64,000 bases of DNA, taken from contig NZ_LELK01000001.1 of the NCBI RefSeq assembly GCF_001039475.1, positions 1,514,819-1,578,818 of the forward strand. The letters are read 5' to 3'. The notes below the pieces were generated by a model. It was not told where the DNA came from. It did not search any database and worked only from the letters and a program-made list of their open reading frames with translations. The translations under genes were made by a program, and so were the position numbers. This document shows, piece by piece, positions 26,249 to 35,455 of this stretch. How positions within the stretch are numbered: position 1 is the first letter of the stretch; each line of letters begins with the position of its first letter. Origin of the DNA: Guptibacillus hwajinpoensis. Lineage in GTDB: Bacteria; Bacillota; Bacilli; Bacillales; Guptibacillaceae.

Positions 26249-27697
26249 ATGAGAATACGTCGAAGCAAACACAATAAAACTACAAATTCATCGACATTAG
26301 AGAATCAAATCAAACTGGAATTTCACAACACTAGTGATCTTCAATTCAAGAAATTTAAAGTGGCTTCTCTGGATATTACACTTGCTTTTCTAAAAGATAT
26401 TTCTGACCCTATAATAATACAGAAAACCATTATTTCTCCGCTTCTTACAGTCTCAGATGGAGATAACTCAATTCAAATAGAAGGTCTTCCTGACCTCCTA
26501 CCAATTGCATCCATTCAAAAGGTTACTGATTATAACTCCATAACAGAACATGTAATGGACGGTTGTACGATCATCATTGTGAGGGATAAACAGACACAGA
26601 ATGTTTATGTTGTTGATACGATTAAATTCATTAAACGTACACCTGATGAACCAGTCAATGAGCCAACGATTAGTGGTCCTAGAGATGGGTTTATTGAATG
26701 TATTCAGGACAACAAGACTCTGCTTCGCATGCACTTAAAATCAAAGGATTTGATCTTTGAGAAGTTTACTTTAGGAACGGATGTTTCAACTTATATATAT
26801 TTGGTTTATCTAAGAGGAAAAACAAAAGAAACGTTAATACAGGAAGTAAGAGATCGAGTCAGTTCCGTGGAAGTGGACTATGTTAAGGATGGGGCAATTC
26901 TTGCACAATTACTTGAACGAAATAAGTTTTCTGTGTTTCCCGAATTAACATCAACTCAAACCCCTACGAAAGTAGCCAATGCTCTCTTAGAAGGAAGAGT
27001 ATCCTTGTTAACAGATGGTTCTCCAACCGCTTTGATTGCTCCAACGACGCTGAATATGCTTTTACAAACGCCAGATGATTATCATTTCAAGTGGATTCCA
27101 GCTTCATTAATTCGCATGCTAACGTATATTACAGCATTCATATCAGTACTCCTTCCTGCCACCTATATATCATTGGTTTCTTTTCAACACGGCCTAATTC
27201 CAACAAGTCTTGCAGTTTCTCTTTCGAAAACAAGAGAAGGTGTACCATTTCCCTCAGTGATTGAGGCATTTCTTATGGAGTTAACCATCGAGATACTCCG
27301 TGAAGCTGGAGTAAGACTTCCTAAGCCAATTGGCTCTACAGTAAGTATTGTCGGGGCAATTGTTATTGGAGAGACTGCTGTAAGTTCTGGTATTGTTAGC
27401 CCGATGATGGTAATGGTCATCTCATTTACAGCAATTTGTTCTTTTGCAATTCCAAACTATCAATTAAGTCTCGCATTACGAACCATTCGCTTTTTTATTC
27501 TGTTCTCAGCAGCAACACTTGGTATATACGGCATGCTGATTGCAATTTTTATTGTCTCAACCCATCTCGTTAAATTAAGAAGCTTTTCTGTTCCATACCT
27601 TGAACCTTTTGCACCTATCAACATAAAAGAATGGAAAGACGGCTTTATCCGTTTGTACTTTAAGGCAGGGGCTAAGGAGGATAACGTAAATGAATGA
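26249..27697 (+). CDS. Spore germination receptor subunit A (GerA family)
   Basis: A 482-aa GerAA-type protein. It has a large hydrophilic N-terminal domain (about residues 1-270), DGSPTALIAPTT at its end, and four to five membrane helices in the C-terminal part (about 280-440). The motif REAGVRLPKPIGSTVSIVGAIVIGETAV is characteristic of GerA proteins. These sit in the spore inner membrane and, with the B and C subunits, form the germinant receptor. GGGGTG is the ribosome binding site. The start of gerB overlaps its end by 8 nt. Confidence 0.95.
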   Translation: MRIRRSKHNKTTNSSTLENQIKLEFHNTSDLQFKKFKVASLDITLAFLKDISDPIIIQKTIISPLLTVSDGDNSIQIEGLPDLLPIASIQKVTDYNSITEHVMDGCTIIIVRDKQTQNVYVVDTIKFIKRTPDEPVNEPTISGPRDGFIECIQDNKTLLRMHLKSKDLIFEKFTLGTDVSTYIYLVYLRGKTKETLIQEVRDRVSSVEVDYVKDGAILAQLLERNKFSVFPELTSTQTPTKVANALLEGRVSLLTDGSPTALIAPTTLNMLLQTPDDYHFKWIPASLIRMLTYITAFISVLLPATYISLVSFQHGLIPTSLAVSLSKTREGVPFPSVIEAFLMELTIEILREAGVRLPKPIGSTVSIVGAIVIGETAVSSGIVSPMMVMVISFTAICSFAIPNYQLSLALRTIRFFILFSAATLGIYGMLIAIFIVSTHLVKLRSFSVPYLEPFAPINIKEWKDGFIRLYFKAGAKEDNVNE

Positions 27698-28778
27698 AAA
27701 ACAGCCTTCCCTCCCGATCATTATTTTTCTAATTTCAACGATTATTGGGGTGGGGATTGTAACGTTGCCAAGACAAACCGCTTTAATCGTTGGGCAGCCG
27801 AACATGTGGGTGAGCGTTATTTTCGGCTCAATTGTCGCTTTCTTAAACGCTTGCCTCATTTTCATGTTGATTAAAAGATTTCCAAAACAAACGTTGTTTG
27901 ATTTCGCTCCAAAGGTAGTAGGAAAGTGGATTGGGAAGTTATTTAGTTTAATCTTTGTTATGTACGCCATCTCCATCTCAGCTTTTATCATTCGAACCAT
28001 GTCTGAAATCGTCAATTACTACTTATTAGATAGAACACCAAACTCTGTCGTACTTGCCGTACTTGTTCTGTCGTGTATGTATCTTGTCTCGAGTGGGTTA
28101 TCGAACATCTTGATGTTCTTTCAGCTTTATTTTCCTATCATCATTTCCATGTTCATTATACTCACCATTTTAAGTATCAAAAGTATTGAAGTGACCCATT
28201 TACGTCCGATTTTTGTGAATGATGGATTGGAACTTTTAAAAGGGACAAATACAACCTTTTTTTCTTTTGTAGGTTACGAGCTTATAATGGTTCTTTCAGG
28301 GTATCAGACGTTTACAAAATGGCGATGCATGACCAAAATCATAGGCATTAGCCTAGGCTCTGTTTGTGCTATTTATGTTCTTTTCTTTATACTGAACATT
28401 GGAATATTGAGTATTGGTGAATTAAAAGTAATTACCTTTCCAACAATTGAAATGGCAAAAACGATTGAATATCAAGGTTTTTTCTTCGAGCGATTTGAGC
28501 TTTTATTTCTCTTTGGTTGGATCGTAACCATCTTTACAACACTGACTGCATATTATTATTCAGCCCTTCTCGGCGTATGTAAAATTATCAACTGCAAACG
28601 AAACATTTGCCTAAACACCTTAGTCGGTACAGCTATTTTCTCGCTCGCACTCGTTCCATCTGGTATAACTGAGCTTTTCTCATCCGCTACTTATTTAAAC
28701 AACCTATCGTATGCTGCACTCATTGGAATTCCATTTATCCTACTAGTAATTTCTTTTGCAAAGGAGAAATTCCAATGA
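27690..28778 (+). CDS. Spore germination permease-like subunit B (GerB family)
   Basis: A 362-aa polytopic protein of the APC-like GerB family with about ten membrane helices. The first reads IIFLISTIIGVGIVTLPR, and later segments include FFSFVGYELIMVLSGYQTF. GerB subunits bind the germinant in characterised receptors. The ATG at 27690 has AAGGAGG 9 nt upstream inside the end of gerA, so the genes are translationally coupled; the stop overlaps gerC by 4 nt (ATGA). Germinant specificity cannot be predicted from the sequence. Confidence 0.95.
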   Translation: MNEKQPSLPIIIFLISTIIGVGIVTLPRQTALIVGQPNMWVSVIFGSIVAFLNACLIFMLIKRFPKQTLFDFAPKVVGKWIGKLFSLIFVMYAISISAFIIRTMSEIVNYYLLDRTPNSVVLAVLVLSCMYLVSSGLSNILMFFQLYFPIIISMFIILTILSIKSIEVTHLRPIFVNDGLELLKGTNTTFFSFVGYELIMVLSGYQTFTKWRCMTKIIGISLGSVCAIYVLFFILNIGILSIGELKVITFPTIEMAKTIEYQGFFFERFELLFLFGWIVTIFTTLTAYYYSALLGVCKIINCKRNICLNTLVGTAIFSLALVPSGITELFSSATYLNNLSYAALIGIPFILLVISFAKEKFQ

Positions 28779-29923
28779 AAAGAAAACATCTTATGGTACT
28801 CATCCCACTCCTATTACTGAACCTATCTGCCTGCTGGGATAGTGATGAAATCGAAGACCTTGGGATTATTATGGCAATTGGTCTTGACTTTCTAGATGAA
28901 GAATCAGCTCGCTACTCCATGACGAATCAATACGTTGTACCAAATAACATACCAAGTTCCCAGACAGGAGGGAGTGTTGGAACACCGTATCAAAATATGA
29001 CATTAAATGGAGACAGTTTCCTATCGATCATCCGCCAAAATTCATTAGAGTCAGACCGCCCCCCTAATTACACCCACCTTAAATCAATGGTCGTCTCAGA
29101 AAAGTTATTGAGAAATGAACCAATCAACAATATCATAAGTTTCTTTCTGCGCGATCATGAATTTAGACGAACGGTCCCAGTGTTTATAACAAGGGAAAAC
29201 GTGGAGGACATTCTTAGTATTGAACCAACTAAAGAAATGTTCCCAGCTGTACAAATTAAAGAATTAACACAGAACATTGACCGAAGTCTTAACGTTCAAG
29301 ATAATCTGGACTTCGGTGATCTATCGAAACACATTTCCGATCGATCAAGCTTTGTTATTCCTGAAGTTTCTATTAATCAAAATCGAATCCGGTTGACAGG
29401 TGCAGCAATTATCTCAAACCTGGATCATAAAATTGCTGGTTGGCTAAAACCTGACGAAGTTGGTGGATTAAAGTGGATTAAGGATACCGTACAAGGAGGA
29501 GTTGTAACCATCGATGAGGAACATTCAGGAGAAGAACCGGTAATACTTGAAATTAATAAATCGAATACAAAAATTGAACCTGTACTAAAAGGGGATCAAC
29601 TATCGATTAATCTGTCGGTCAACGCCTCCCTTCGACTTGCAGAAGATTGGAATGTGGAACGAAATGTATTTAAACCGGGATGGGATAAAGAAATTAAGAA
29701 AAACAGTGAAGCAGTTGTGAAAGAATCAATCGAACACGTCATATCACTCGCACAAAAAGAATACGGATTAGATTTTCTTGAATTTTACACTTGGGTAAGA
29801 ATTCAGCATCCTGACTATTGGATGAAACACGAAAAAGAATGGAATTCGAAATTCAGTGATGTCCCAGTCAATGTTGACGTTGATTTTACGCTTACAGGCT
29901 ATGGAACACAGGATATTAATTGA
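28775..29923 (+). CDS. Spore germination lipoprotein subunit C (Ger(x)C family)
   Basis: A 382-aa lipoprotein with signal peptide and lipobox LSAC at about residues 17-20, followed by the hallmark CWDSDEIEDLG. N- and C-terminal Ger(x)C domains fill the rest, and the length is typical. It is anchored to the outer face of the spore inner membrane and is needed for function of the A/B subunits. It is the last gene of the gerABC operon and is followed by a strong palindromic terminator. Forespore (SigG) transcription is expected, although I could not identify a convincing SigG promoter. Confidence 0.95.
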   Translation: MKRKHLMVLIPLLLLNLSACWDSDEIEDLGIIMAIGLDFLDEESARYSMTNQYVVPNNIPSSQTGGSVGTPYQNMTLNGDSFLSIIRQNSLESDRPPNYTHLKSMVVSEKLLRNEPINNIISFFLRDHEFRRTVPVFITRENVEDILSIEPTKEMFPAVQIKELTQNIDRSLNVQDNLDFGDLSKHISDRSSFVIPEVSINQNRIRLTGAAIISNLDHKIAGWLKPDEVGGLKWIKDTVQGGVVTIDEEHSGEEPVILEINKSNTKIEPVLKGDQLSINLSVNASLRLAEDWNVERNVFKPGWDKEIKKNSEAVVKESIEHVISLAQKEYGLDFLEFYTWVRIQHPDYWMKHEKEWNSKFSDVPVNVDVDFTLTGYGTQDIN

Positions 29924-29983
29924 TTCACGTTGAATATTAATGAAACTACTGTTTTCTCATCAGATAATTATTCGTTCATAAGT

Positions 29984-30017
29984 AAAGCAGAAGAACCTCT
30001 AGAGGTTCTTCTGCTTT
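29984..30017. terminator. Bidirectional terminator, perfect palindrome
   Basis: A 34-bp perfect palindrome with 17-bp arms (29984-30000 and 30001-30017) lies between the convergent ger operon and a small membrane protein gene, with A/T-rich outer ends. Confidence 0.88.
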
Positions 30018-30027
30018 AAAACACGTT

Positions 30028-30258
30028 TTATTTATCAAGTACGACTTTTTTTCTTTTCTCGCACCATCTTCCAACAAGGTAAGTAACCACTGCAGCAATA
30101 CCAAAAGGAATGAGAGAGCCACCTGCTTCAAATCCATCTGACGTTTCCGTGTAGAATTGAAACATCAGAATCTCAATTTGAAACGTGTTACCAACGAATA
30201 TAAGAATACCGCTTACAACAAAGAAAGCCAAAAGCCCGAGTAGCACTTTCTTGAACAT
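30028..30258 (-). CDS. Small two-helix membrane protein, unknown
   Basis: A 76-aa protein with two hydrophobic helices (about residues 4-24 and 44-64) joined by an acidic loop and ending in a basic tail (RWCEKRKKVV). The ATG at 30256-30258 is preferred over the GTG one codon upstream, because GAGGTG is better spaced to it. No family is recognised. It is monocistronic. Confidence 0.65.
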   Translation of the reverse strand: MFKKVLLGLLAFFVVSGILIFVGNTFQIEILMFQFYTETSDGFEAGGSLIPFGIAAVVTYLVGRWCEKRKKVVLDK

Positions 30259-30305
30259 CACAACACCTCATTCCATTCAATTTTCAGTGATGAATTTACT
30301 ATATG

Positions 30306-31613
30306 CTACGATTTGAGAAAAAGTCGATTCCGCTCTATAATTAGCTCCACTGCTTTTTGTAAGTCGATATCCTCGTGGATGTGATGTTTAGACCATGGAA
30401 TATAAAGATCAGGTTCGATTCCTTTCCCACTCATGCCTCTCCCTATTTCCACTCTAGATAATTTAGAAGTAGGATACCAAAGTTCAAATTCATCATGCCA
30501 ATTTCTAACTGCAAGGTTGGAATAATCATTTAATCCCATTGTTGGCCTTCCGACGACCGTAACCTTGGAGGAATGTTTACACACCTCAACAAAAGAGTCG
30601 CCTGAACTTCCACAATATACATCTGTTAAAAGAATAACGTTCTTTGGACCTTCTTTCGTTTTGATGAGAAGACTGTCCTCTATAGCTGTAGAGGTCAATT
30701 CAACAAAGCCCTTCCCTTTGTTTTCTTCCAATACACAGATAAGAGCGTTTAGCTGATTCAATGTATTCTCATCCTGAATTGAATGTCGAATCTTCTCTAG
30801 AAATTCCACACGCAACTCAACGTTACGCTTTGTACAATTTGTTAGCATACGATCTGTCGTGAAATCCGCTAAGTTAATTTCGTCTCCTTCAAAAAGGTAA
30901 GGGAGTAACTCAAAATAAGCTAAATCATTGCCACCTTTGTTTATACGAACGTCGATGATTAAGTGATCACACCTTTTAAGTAGGTTACTGTTCTCGTCTA
31001 TTAACGATGAGATCGCGTGATGATTCATAAAGTCTGTTAGCGTTAACAATAATGTGTCTGGTGCTACTTCTTTTAGGGAATAATCCGCTTCGTACGGCTC
31101 TTTCTCATAGTTTCGAAGATCGAGCGTGAACGTTTGTCCTTCCTGATCCGTCACTTGTGCTGTCTCGTATCGTGTAAGAATTGGGCTCCAGTTTTCTCGT
31201 TCTGCCTGCGTTTCCATTAAGCGTCTTTTGTGAGTTTCGACAAGCTGAGAGATACTTATCCCATCTAATGCTGTTATGCAATCTCCTGGTTTCAATCTAT
31301 TTTCTTCCGTACTTGAAATAATGTATAGACGATCCTCGTATCTCCGAACGGTAAAGCCAACATAACTCGTAGGTTCTTTAGCCTTATTTGTCGCTCGAAA
31401 ACTCATATGTAAGTCTTTGAAATCAAGTAAATAGTCTTCTACAAACTCTACAAAGGTATGATTATTTAAACCACCTTGATCTTGAAGCCTGTTAATCTTA
31501 TTTCGATAATCATGAGGCGAATCCCACCCTTTCTTATCGATACAGCCGGCGTAATCATGATGCAGGATTTGAACAATTTCATCAAAAATAGTTACAAACA
31601 TCTTATCACCCAT
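30306..31613 (-). CDS. S41-family peptidase-like protein
   Basis: A 435-aa protein with an N-terminal helical region, a PDZ-like segment (about residues 95-145; LKPGDCITALDGISISQL) and an S41 (C-terminal processing peptidase/tail-specific protease) domain. It contains LIIDVRINKGGND, and the nucleophile region LLTDVYCGSSGDSF (candidate Ser about 338-341). No signal peptide is seen, so it may be cytoplasmic, unlike CtpA/CtpB. The start is uncertain: the first ATG has no ribosome binding site, and an ATG four codons later (31601) has GGGTGA. Substrate unknown. Confidence 0.75.
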   Translation of the reverse strand: MGDKMFVTIFDEIVQILHHDYAGCIDKKGWDSPHDYRNKINRLQDQGGLNNHTFVEFVEDYLLDFKDLHMSFRATNKAKEPTSYVGFTVRRYEDRLYIISSTEENRLKPGDCITALDGISISQLVETHKRRLMETQAERENWSPILTRYETAQVTDQEGQTFTLDLRNYEKEPYEADYSLKEVAPDTLLLTLTDFMNHHAISSLIDENSNLLKRCDHLIIDVRINKGGNDLAYFELLPYLFEGDEINLADFTTDRMLTNCTKRNVELRVEFLEKIRHSIQDENTLNQLNALICVLEENKGKGFVELTSTAIEDSLLIKTKEGPKNVILLTDVYCGSSGDSFVEVCKHSSKVTVVGRPTMGLNDYSNLAVRNWHDEFELWYPTSKLSRVEIGRGMSGKGIEPDLYIPWSKHHIHEDIDLQKAVELIIERNRLFLKS

Positions 31614-31704
31614 TTACTGTTATTTTATAGCAACCACTCTACTTACCAATTATTTCAAATGACCCTCCTAAACTCAATAACATTTTTCTTTCATTCCACC
31701 AAAA

Positions 31705-31729
31705 AAGACGCTTCTATCTAAAGCGCCTT
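31705..31729 (-). terminator. Terminator of the P-loop protein gene
   Basis: On the minus strand AAGGCGCTT pairs with AAGCGTCTT (one G-U pair) around a 7-nt loop, then a T-run follows. It lies immediately after the gene ending at 31736. Confidence 0.7.
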
Positions 31730-31735
31730 CCTTGT

Positions 31736-32290
31736 TTAGTGGAATCCAAACTTCTTTTTGATCATTTGTGCCACTTCTTCAGCACTAATATTCTCATTGT
31801 TTATTCTCAAGTAGTGATCTCTATCTATTTCTCCAACTTCTGAGTTCACGCGGAACTCTTTCATGGTAGAAAGCAAGTTTCCTTCTGACTGCTCAATGTT
31901 CCGTTTCGTTGGTTTATGTTCGAGTCTATTCGGTGTCGTATTCCGCTTTAGTCTTTCATCGACACCAGCTTCCAACTCAACGAAATAGATTTCAGCTTCG
32001 CTAAAGATCTCGCAAATTTTTTCAACGAACTCCCAATCTTCCGGCTGATCAAAGGCCCAGACATAAGTGAAAATCATCCCATAGTTGTCCGTTTTGGCGA
32101 ATGATGAGAAGATTTCTTCTCTCATCAAAGTGGATAGTCGCCACATTTCTGGGCTAAACCCAAAGAAAGGTTCAAGAAAGTCAATTGTCATATGGTTATG
32201 AAACAGATTAAGATCCGTTATTTTCTCTAATTCTTGACCAACAGTCATTTTACCTACTGCTTGTGGTCCAAATAGTAATACAAACTTCAT
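31736..32290 (-). CDS. P-loop kinase-like NTP-binding protein
   Basis: A 184-aa protein with the N-terminal Walker A motif GPQAVGKMT (about residues 8-16) and the pattern of small-molecule kinases (shikimate kinase/AAA-like): a helix-rich lid with RLKRNTTPNRLEHKP. The first Gly-rich loop has Ala-Val where Gly-Ser is common. It probably phosphorylates a small molecule, which is not identifiable. GGAGG lies upstream of the ATG. It is monocistronic. Confidence 0.7.
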   Translation of the reverse strand: MKFVLLFGPQAVGKMTVGQELEKITDLNLFHNHMTIDFLEPFFGFSPEMWRLSTLMREEIFSSFAKTDNYGMIFTYVWAFDQPEDWEFVEKICEIFSEAEIYFVELEAGVDERLKRNTTPNRLEHKPTKRNIEQSEGNLLSTMKEFRVNSEVGEIDRDHYLRINNENISAEEVAQMIKKKFGFH

Positions 32291-32331
32291 GTAAAATGCC
32301 TCCTATTCTATTTTTTCTATGTAATCACCAT

Positions 32332-33591
32332 TTACTGCACTTCCACCGTCCTAGTTGCATTGATTTTATGTCGATGAAGGGCGAGTTTCGTAAAGAATAT
32401 TCCAGCACAGACGAGGAGGAGATATAGCACACTCATTCCAACTCCTCCGATCACGTTTCCTATAATTAACCCGAGTCCACCTAGCATTTTACCTAACTGA
32501 AATACAAGACCGTTAAAAGCCATATACGCTCCCCTTCGACGATCGTCAACGACTTCAGCTAACATCGCTTGTCTTGTTGGAACATAAAGGAGTTCACCGA
32601 TCGATAGAACAACAACGGCAAGGAATAACCCAGGAAGGTTTATGCTAAATGCCATATACGCATACCCCAATCCAAAAAGAATAAATCCAGCATACATTAG
32701 CGGTTGCTCTCCTTTCCCTTTTATCCATTTCGAAACGATGCCAGTAAAGAGGACGATGATAAGTGTATTCGTAACCGTAAGGAGACTTAACAGCTTAATG
32801 CCATCGAGTTCAAAGGAATAGATGTTTATGAAATCAACAATCATTGGCTGTATGTCTCGCTCAAGGCGCACCGATATGTAATTATTGCGCTGGAATTCAA
32901 TGGCTAAGATCGCAACGCCTCCAAGTGTGAAGGCTAGAAATGAAAGATCTTTGCAAACGAGCTGATAGCTCTTAAGCAGTGGCTTAATTCCGTATTGCCC
33001 ACGAGATTTCTCCGAAGTCACCACATACGTATCGATAATAAACGTTACTGTCATCCATAACGTAAGAATACTTAGTGCCATAAGAATAATGAGCAGTTCA
33101 AATAAATAATCTTCGAAAAACCATCCACCAATACTAAGTCCAATCATAATGGAGAGGTTAACCGCCCAGTAGTTAACGGCGTACATAAATGACCTCGTTT
33201 CTTTCGTACTAACGTCGATTAACATCGCTTCTGCAGCGGGGTTAACGAGCCCACCTGAAACACCAACAAGAAGCATCATCACATATGTAAGCAAAGCTGA
33301 TTCATACCATGGTGAATTGGCTAGAAGCATGCCAATAAAAGCACCTACTTTAATAACTTCACCAGCTACCATTAACCGTTTGCGTCCTACAAGATCGGCT
33401 AAATGACCACCATACAAACCTGTAATAAATTGAATGAAAACTTGACTAATAACAAGAACGCCGGCAATGGACGCATTCATTCTTGTTGTAAAATAAATGG
33501 CCATAAACGGGAAAATAGCAGAACCTACAATACGACTTAGAAAAGAGGTATAAATGCGGATTTTAATATTTGGATGCAGTGTGCGAAACAA
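32332..33591 (-). CDS. MFS multidrug or sugar efflux transporter
   Basis: A 419-aa major facilitator with 12 predicted helices. The loop 2-3 motif GGHLADLVGRKRLMVAGE (about residues 63-80) is the MFS signature. TTG at 33589-33591 is preferred as start, since AAGGAGG is 7 nt away from it but only 1 nt from the ATG two codons upstream. It is divergent from the SgrR-like regulator gene. This arrangement resembles E. coli setA-sgrR, where the regulator controls a sugar exporter. The substrate is unknown and drug efflux is equally possible. Confidence 0.82.
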   Translation of the reverse strand: MFRTLHPNIKIRIYTSFLSRIVGSAIFPFMAIYFTTRMNASIAGVLVISQVFIQFITGLYGGHLADLVGRKRLMVAGEVIKVGAFIGMLLANSPWYESALLTYVMMLLVGVSGGLVNPAAEAMLIDVSTKETRSFMYAVNYWAVNLSIMIGLSIGGWFFEDYLFELLIILMALSILTLWMTVTFIIDTYVVTSEKSRGQYGIKPLLKSYQLVCKDLSFLAFTLGGVAILAIEFQRNNYISVRLERDIQPMIVDFINIYSFELDGIKLLSLLTVTNTLIIVLFTGIVSKWIKGKGEQPLMYAGFILFGLGYAYMAFSINLPGLFLAVVVLSIGELLYVPTRQAMLAEVVDDRRRGAYMAFNGLVFQLGKMLGGLGLIIGNVIGGVGMSVLYLLLVCAGIFFTKLALHRHKINATRTVEVQ

Positions 33592-33622
33592 GACCATCCC
33601 TCCTTCCCCTTTATTATCATCT

Positions 33623-33650
33623 TTGCAAAAGGGGTTAAAAAGGGTACACT
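33623..33650 (+). promoter_or_regulatory. Candidate promoter of the SgrR-like gene
   Basis: TTGCAA (33623-33628), a 16-nt spacer and TACACT (33645-33650) place the transcript start near 33657, just upstream of AGGAGGTG (33673-33680). Inverted AAAAGGGG (33627-33634) and CCCCTTTT (33665-33672) flank the region and could be a regulator-binding dyad. Confidence 0.55.
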
Positions 33651-33685
33651 TTAAGAAATCTTGTCCCCTTTTAGGAGGTGCTTCT

Positions 33686-35413
33686 ATTCAAGTCGAGCGC
33701 TATTTCACACTAAGATCATATATGTACGAGCGAGAAAAAGACTGTACTATATCCTTTAAATTATCCGAAGTGGCGGATATGTGGTACACATCAATTAAAA
33801 ACGCAAAGCGCATTTTGAATAGCTTAGAAGAGAAGAAATGGCTTACTTACATACCCGGCAAAGGAAGGGGAAACGTTTCAAAAATCACGTTTCCTATTTC
33901 CTTCCAAACCGAAGTGGAATCCTATGTGAAAAAATGTCTTCAAAATGAGCAATTGGATTTAACCGCGCACATTTTAAGACTACCAATTCCACAATCGTGG
34001 ATTGCTAAATCTTCGAAAGATATTCGCAGGCTTTTCGGTTATCAAGAAGATACCGCTTCAAGCGATATTCTCCGGTCGTTTATTTCTAGACCTGTAACAA
34101 CGCTTCACCCTCTTAAGGTAGCTATTGCATTCGAAGCTCACGTTATCGAACAGCTTGGCGATTCATTAGTGAAGTATGATCCTTTAACAGACACTGTGGT
34201 CCCTCACCTCGCGCATCACTATGAGACAAATGACAGTGGACATAAGTGGATCTTTTATTTAAGAAAAGGGATCCAGTTTCATCACGGAGATGAACTGACT
34301 AGTACAGATGTGGAAGCGACTATTCAACGCGTCAAAGAAGGACCAGCATCTTTTTCATGGCTCACACGTGGCATCCAACAGGTACAGTGTAATAATCGGT
34401 ATCAATTAACGATAACGCTGAAACAACCTAATCCATTTTTCCTACGATACATGGCATCACCAAACCTTTGCATTCTTCCAGCAGGCGTTCCATTTCACGA
34501 AGAAGACTGGATTGGAACAGGTCCCTTTTATCTTAAGGAAAGGAAGAAGCACAAGATTGTACTTGCAGCATTTGATCGCTACTTTAAAGAACGACCGCTG
34601 CTTGATGAAATTCATTTCTACGTTGTGTCACAAGAAATCGCAGATCTCGTAAATTACACGGTCGATGATGATGTAAGTACACCGCCCCTTCAAAAGCAGG
34701 AAATCGAATCCGGGTTTCGGTATTTAATCTTTAATCACAACAAGAGAAACGTCGTACGTGATTCACACTTTCGAGAAGCGATATATCACCTTCTTGACAT
34801 GGAGATGATGGCAAGTGACTTGAATTGGGAAAAGTGGATTGAAGCGAGTAGCTTTCACTATTCAAGATCGACTCACCACGCTAAAGAGGCTAATAAAATC
34901 AAACCATCGCTCCGTCAATCTTCATACAGTGGTGAAACGCTACAGCTCTATCACCTTGATTTTACTAGTGCAAAACAAGAAGCTGACTGGTTAGTTGAGA
35001 GAGCTCAAACGTACGGAATTGACCTTAAGCCCACGGCCTTTACATTAGATGAGTTCGTTGAGCGGAGTATGGATGGCGAAGCAGATCTGATTTTTATGGG
35101 TGAAGTCTCATCCCTTGATCCCCACCTTTCCTTCCTAGATGCTTTCTACAACGAGACGCTCCTGTTCCGTCGCATGTTCCCTGATCATGCTCTTCACTGG
35201 ATTGATCAACAATTAGAACTTGTGAAAGCAAGCCCTACAACAGAGGGTAGGATAGCTTTCATGAAAGGAATTGAAGAAAAAATACGCAGTGATAACCTAT
35301 TACTCTTCCAACACCATCCTCTCAAAACAAGAACGTTTCATCCGCTCATTAAAGACGTCGAATTTCAGTCCTTTGGACATCTCGATCTGAAGAAACTATG
35401 GATTCCGCATTAG
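33686..35413 (+). CDS. SgrR-family transcriptional regulator fused to a peptide/solute-binding domain, probable AUU start
   Basis: About 575 aa. An N-terminal winged helix-turn-helix (about residues 15-80; FKLSEVADMWYTSIKNAKR) is followed by a complete SBP_bac_5-type solute-binding domain (about 150-570; VVPHLAHHYETND, WIFYLRKGIQFHHGDELTSTDVEATI). No signal peptide is present, so it is a cytoplasmic ligand-sensing regulator as in SgrR. The first in-frame ATG is 36 nt downstream without a ribosome binding site. AGGAGG sits 7 nt before an in-frame ATT (33686-33688), and the conserved N-terminal helix begins right there. The longer frame would overlap the MFS gene and the promoter. Confidence 0.82.
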   Translation: MQVERYFTLRSYMYEREKDCTISFKLSEVADMWYTSIKNAKRILNSLEEKKWLTYIPGKGRGNVSKITFPISFQTEVESYVKKCLQNEQLDLTAHILRLPIPQSWIAKSSKDIRRLFGYQEDTASSDILRSFISRPVTTLHPLKVAIAFEAHVIEQLGDSLVKYDPLTDTVVPHLAHHYETNDSGHKWIFYLRKGIQFHHGDELTSTDVEATIQRVKEGPASFSWLTRGIQQVQCNNRYQLTITLKQPNPFFLRYMASPNLCILPAGVPFHEEDWIGTGPFYLKERKKHKIVLAAFDRYFKERPLLDEIHFYVVSQEIADLVNYTVDDDVSTPPLQKQEIESGFRYLIFNHNKRNVVRDSHFREAIYHLLDMEMMASDLNWEKWIEASSFHYSRSTHHAKEANKIKPSLRQSSYSGETLQLYHLDFTSAKQEADWLVERAQTYGIDLKPTAFTLDEFVERSMDGEADLIFMGEVSSLDPHLSFLDAFYNETLLFRRMFPDHALHWIDQQLELVKASPTTEGRIAFMKGIEEKIRSDNLLLFQHHPLKTRTFHPLIKDVEFQSFGHLDLKKLWIPH

Positions 35414-35455
35414 AAAAAGCGCGGGGGACGCAACTCCTCCTCGCATTCTATTGTC

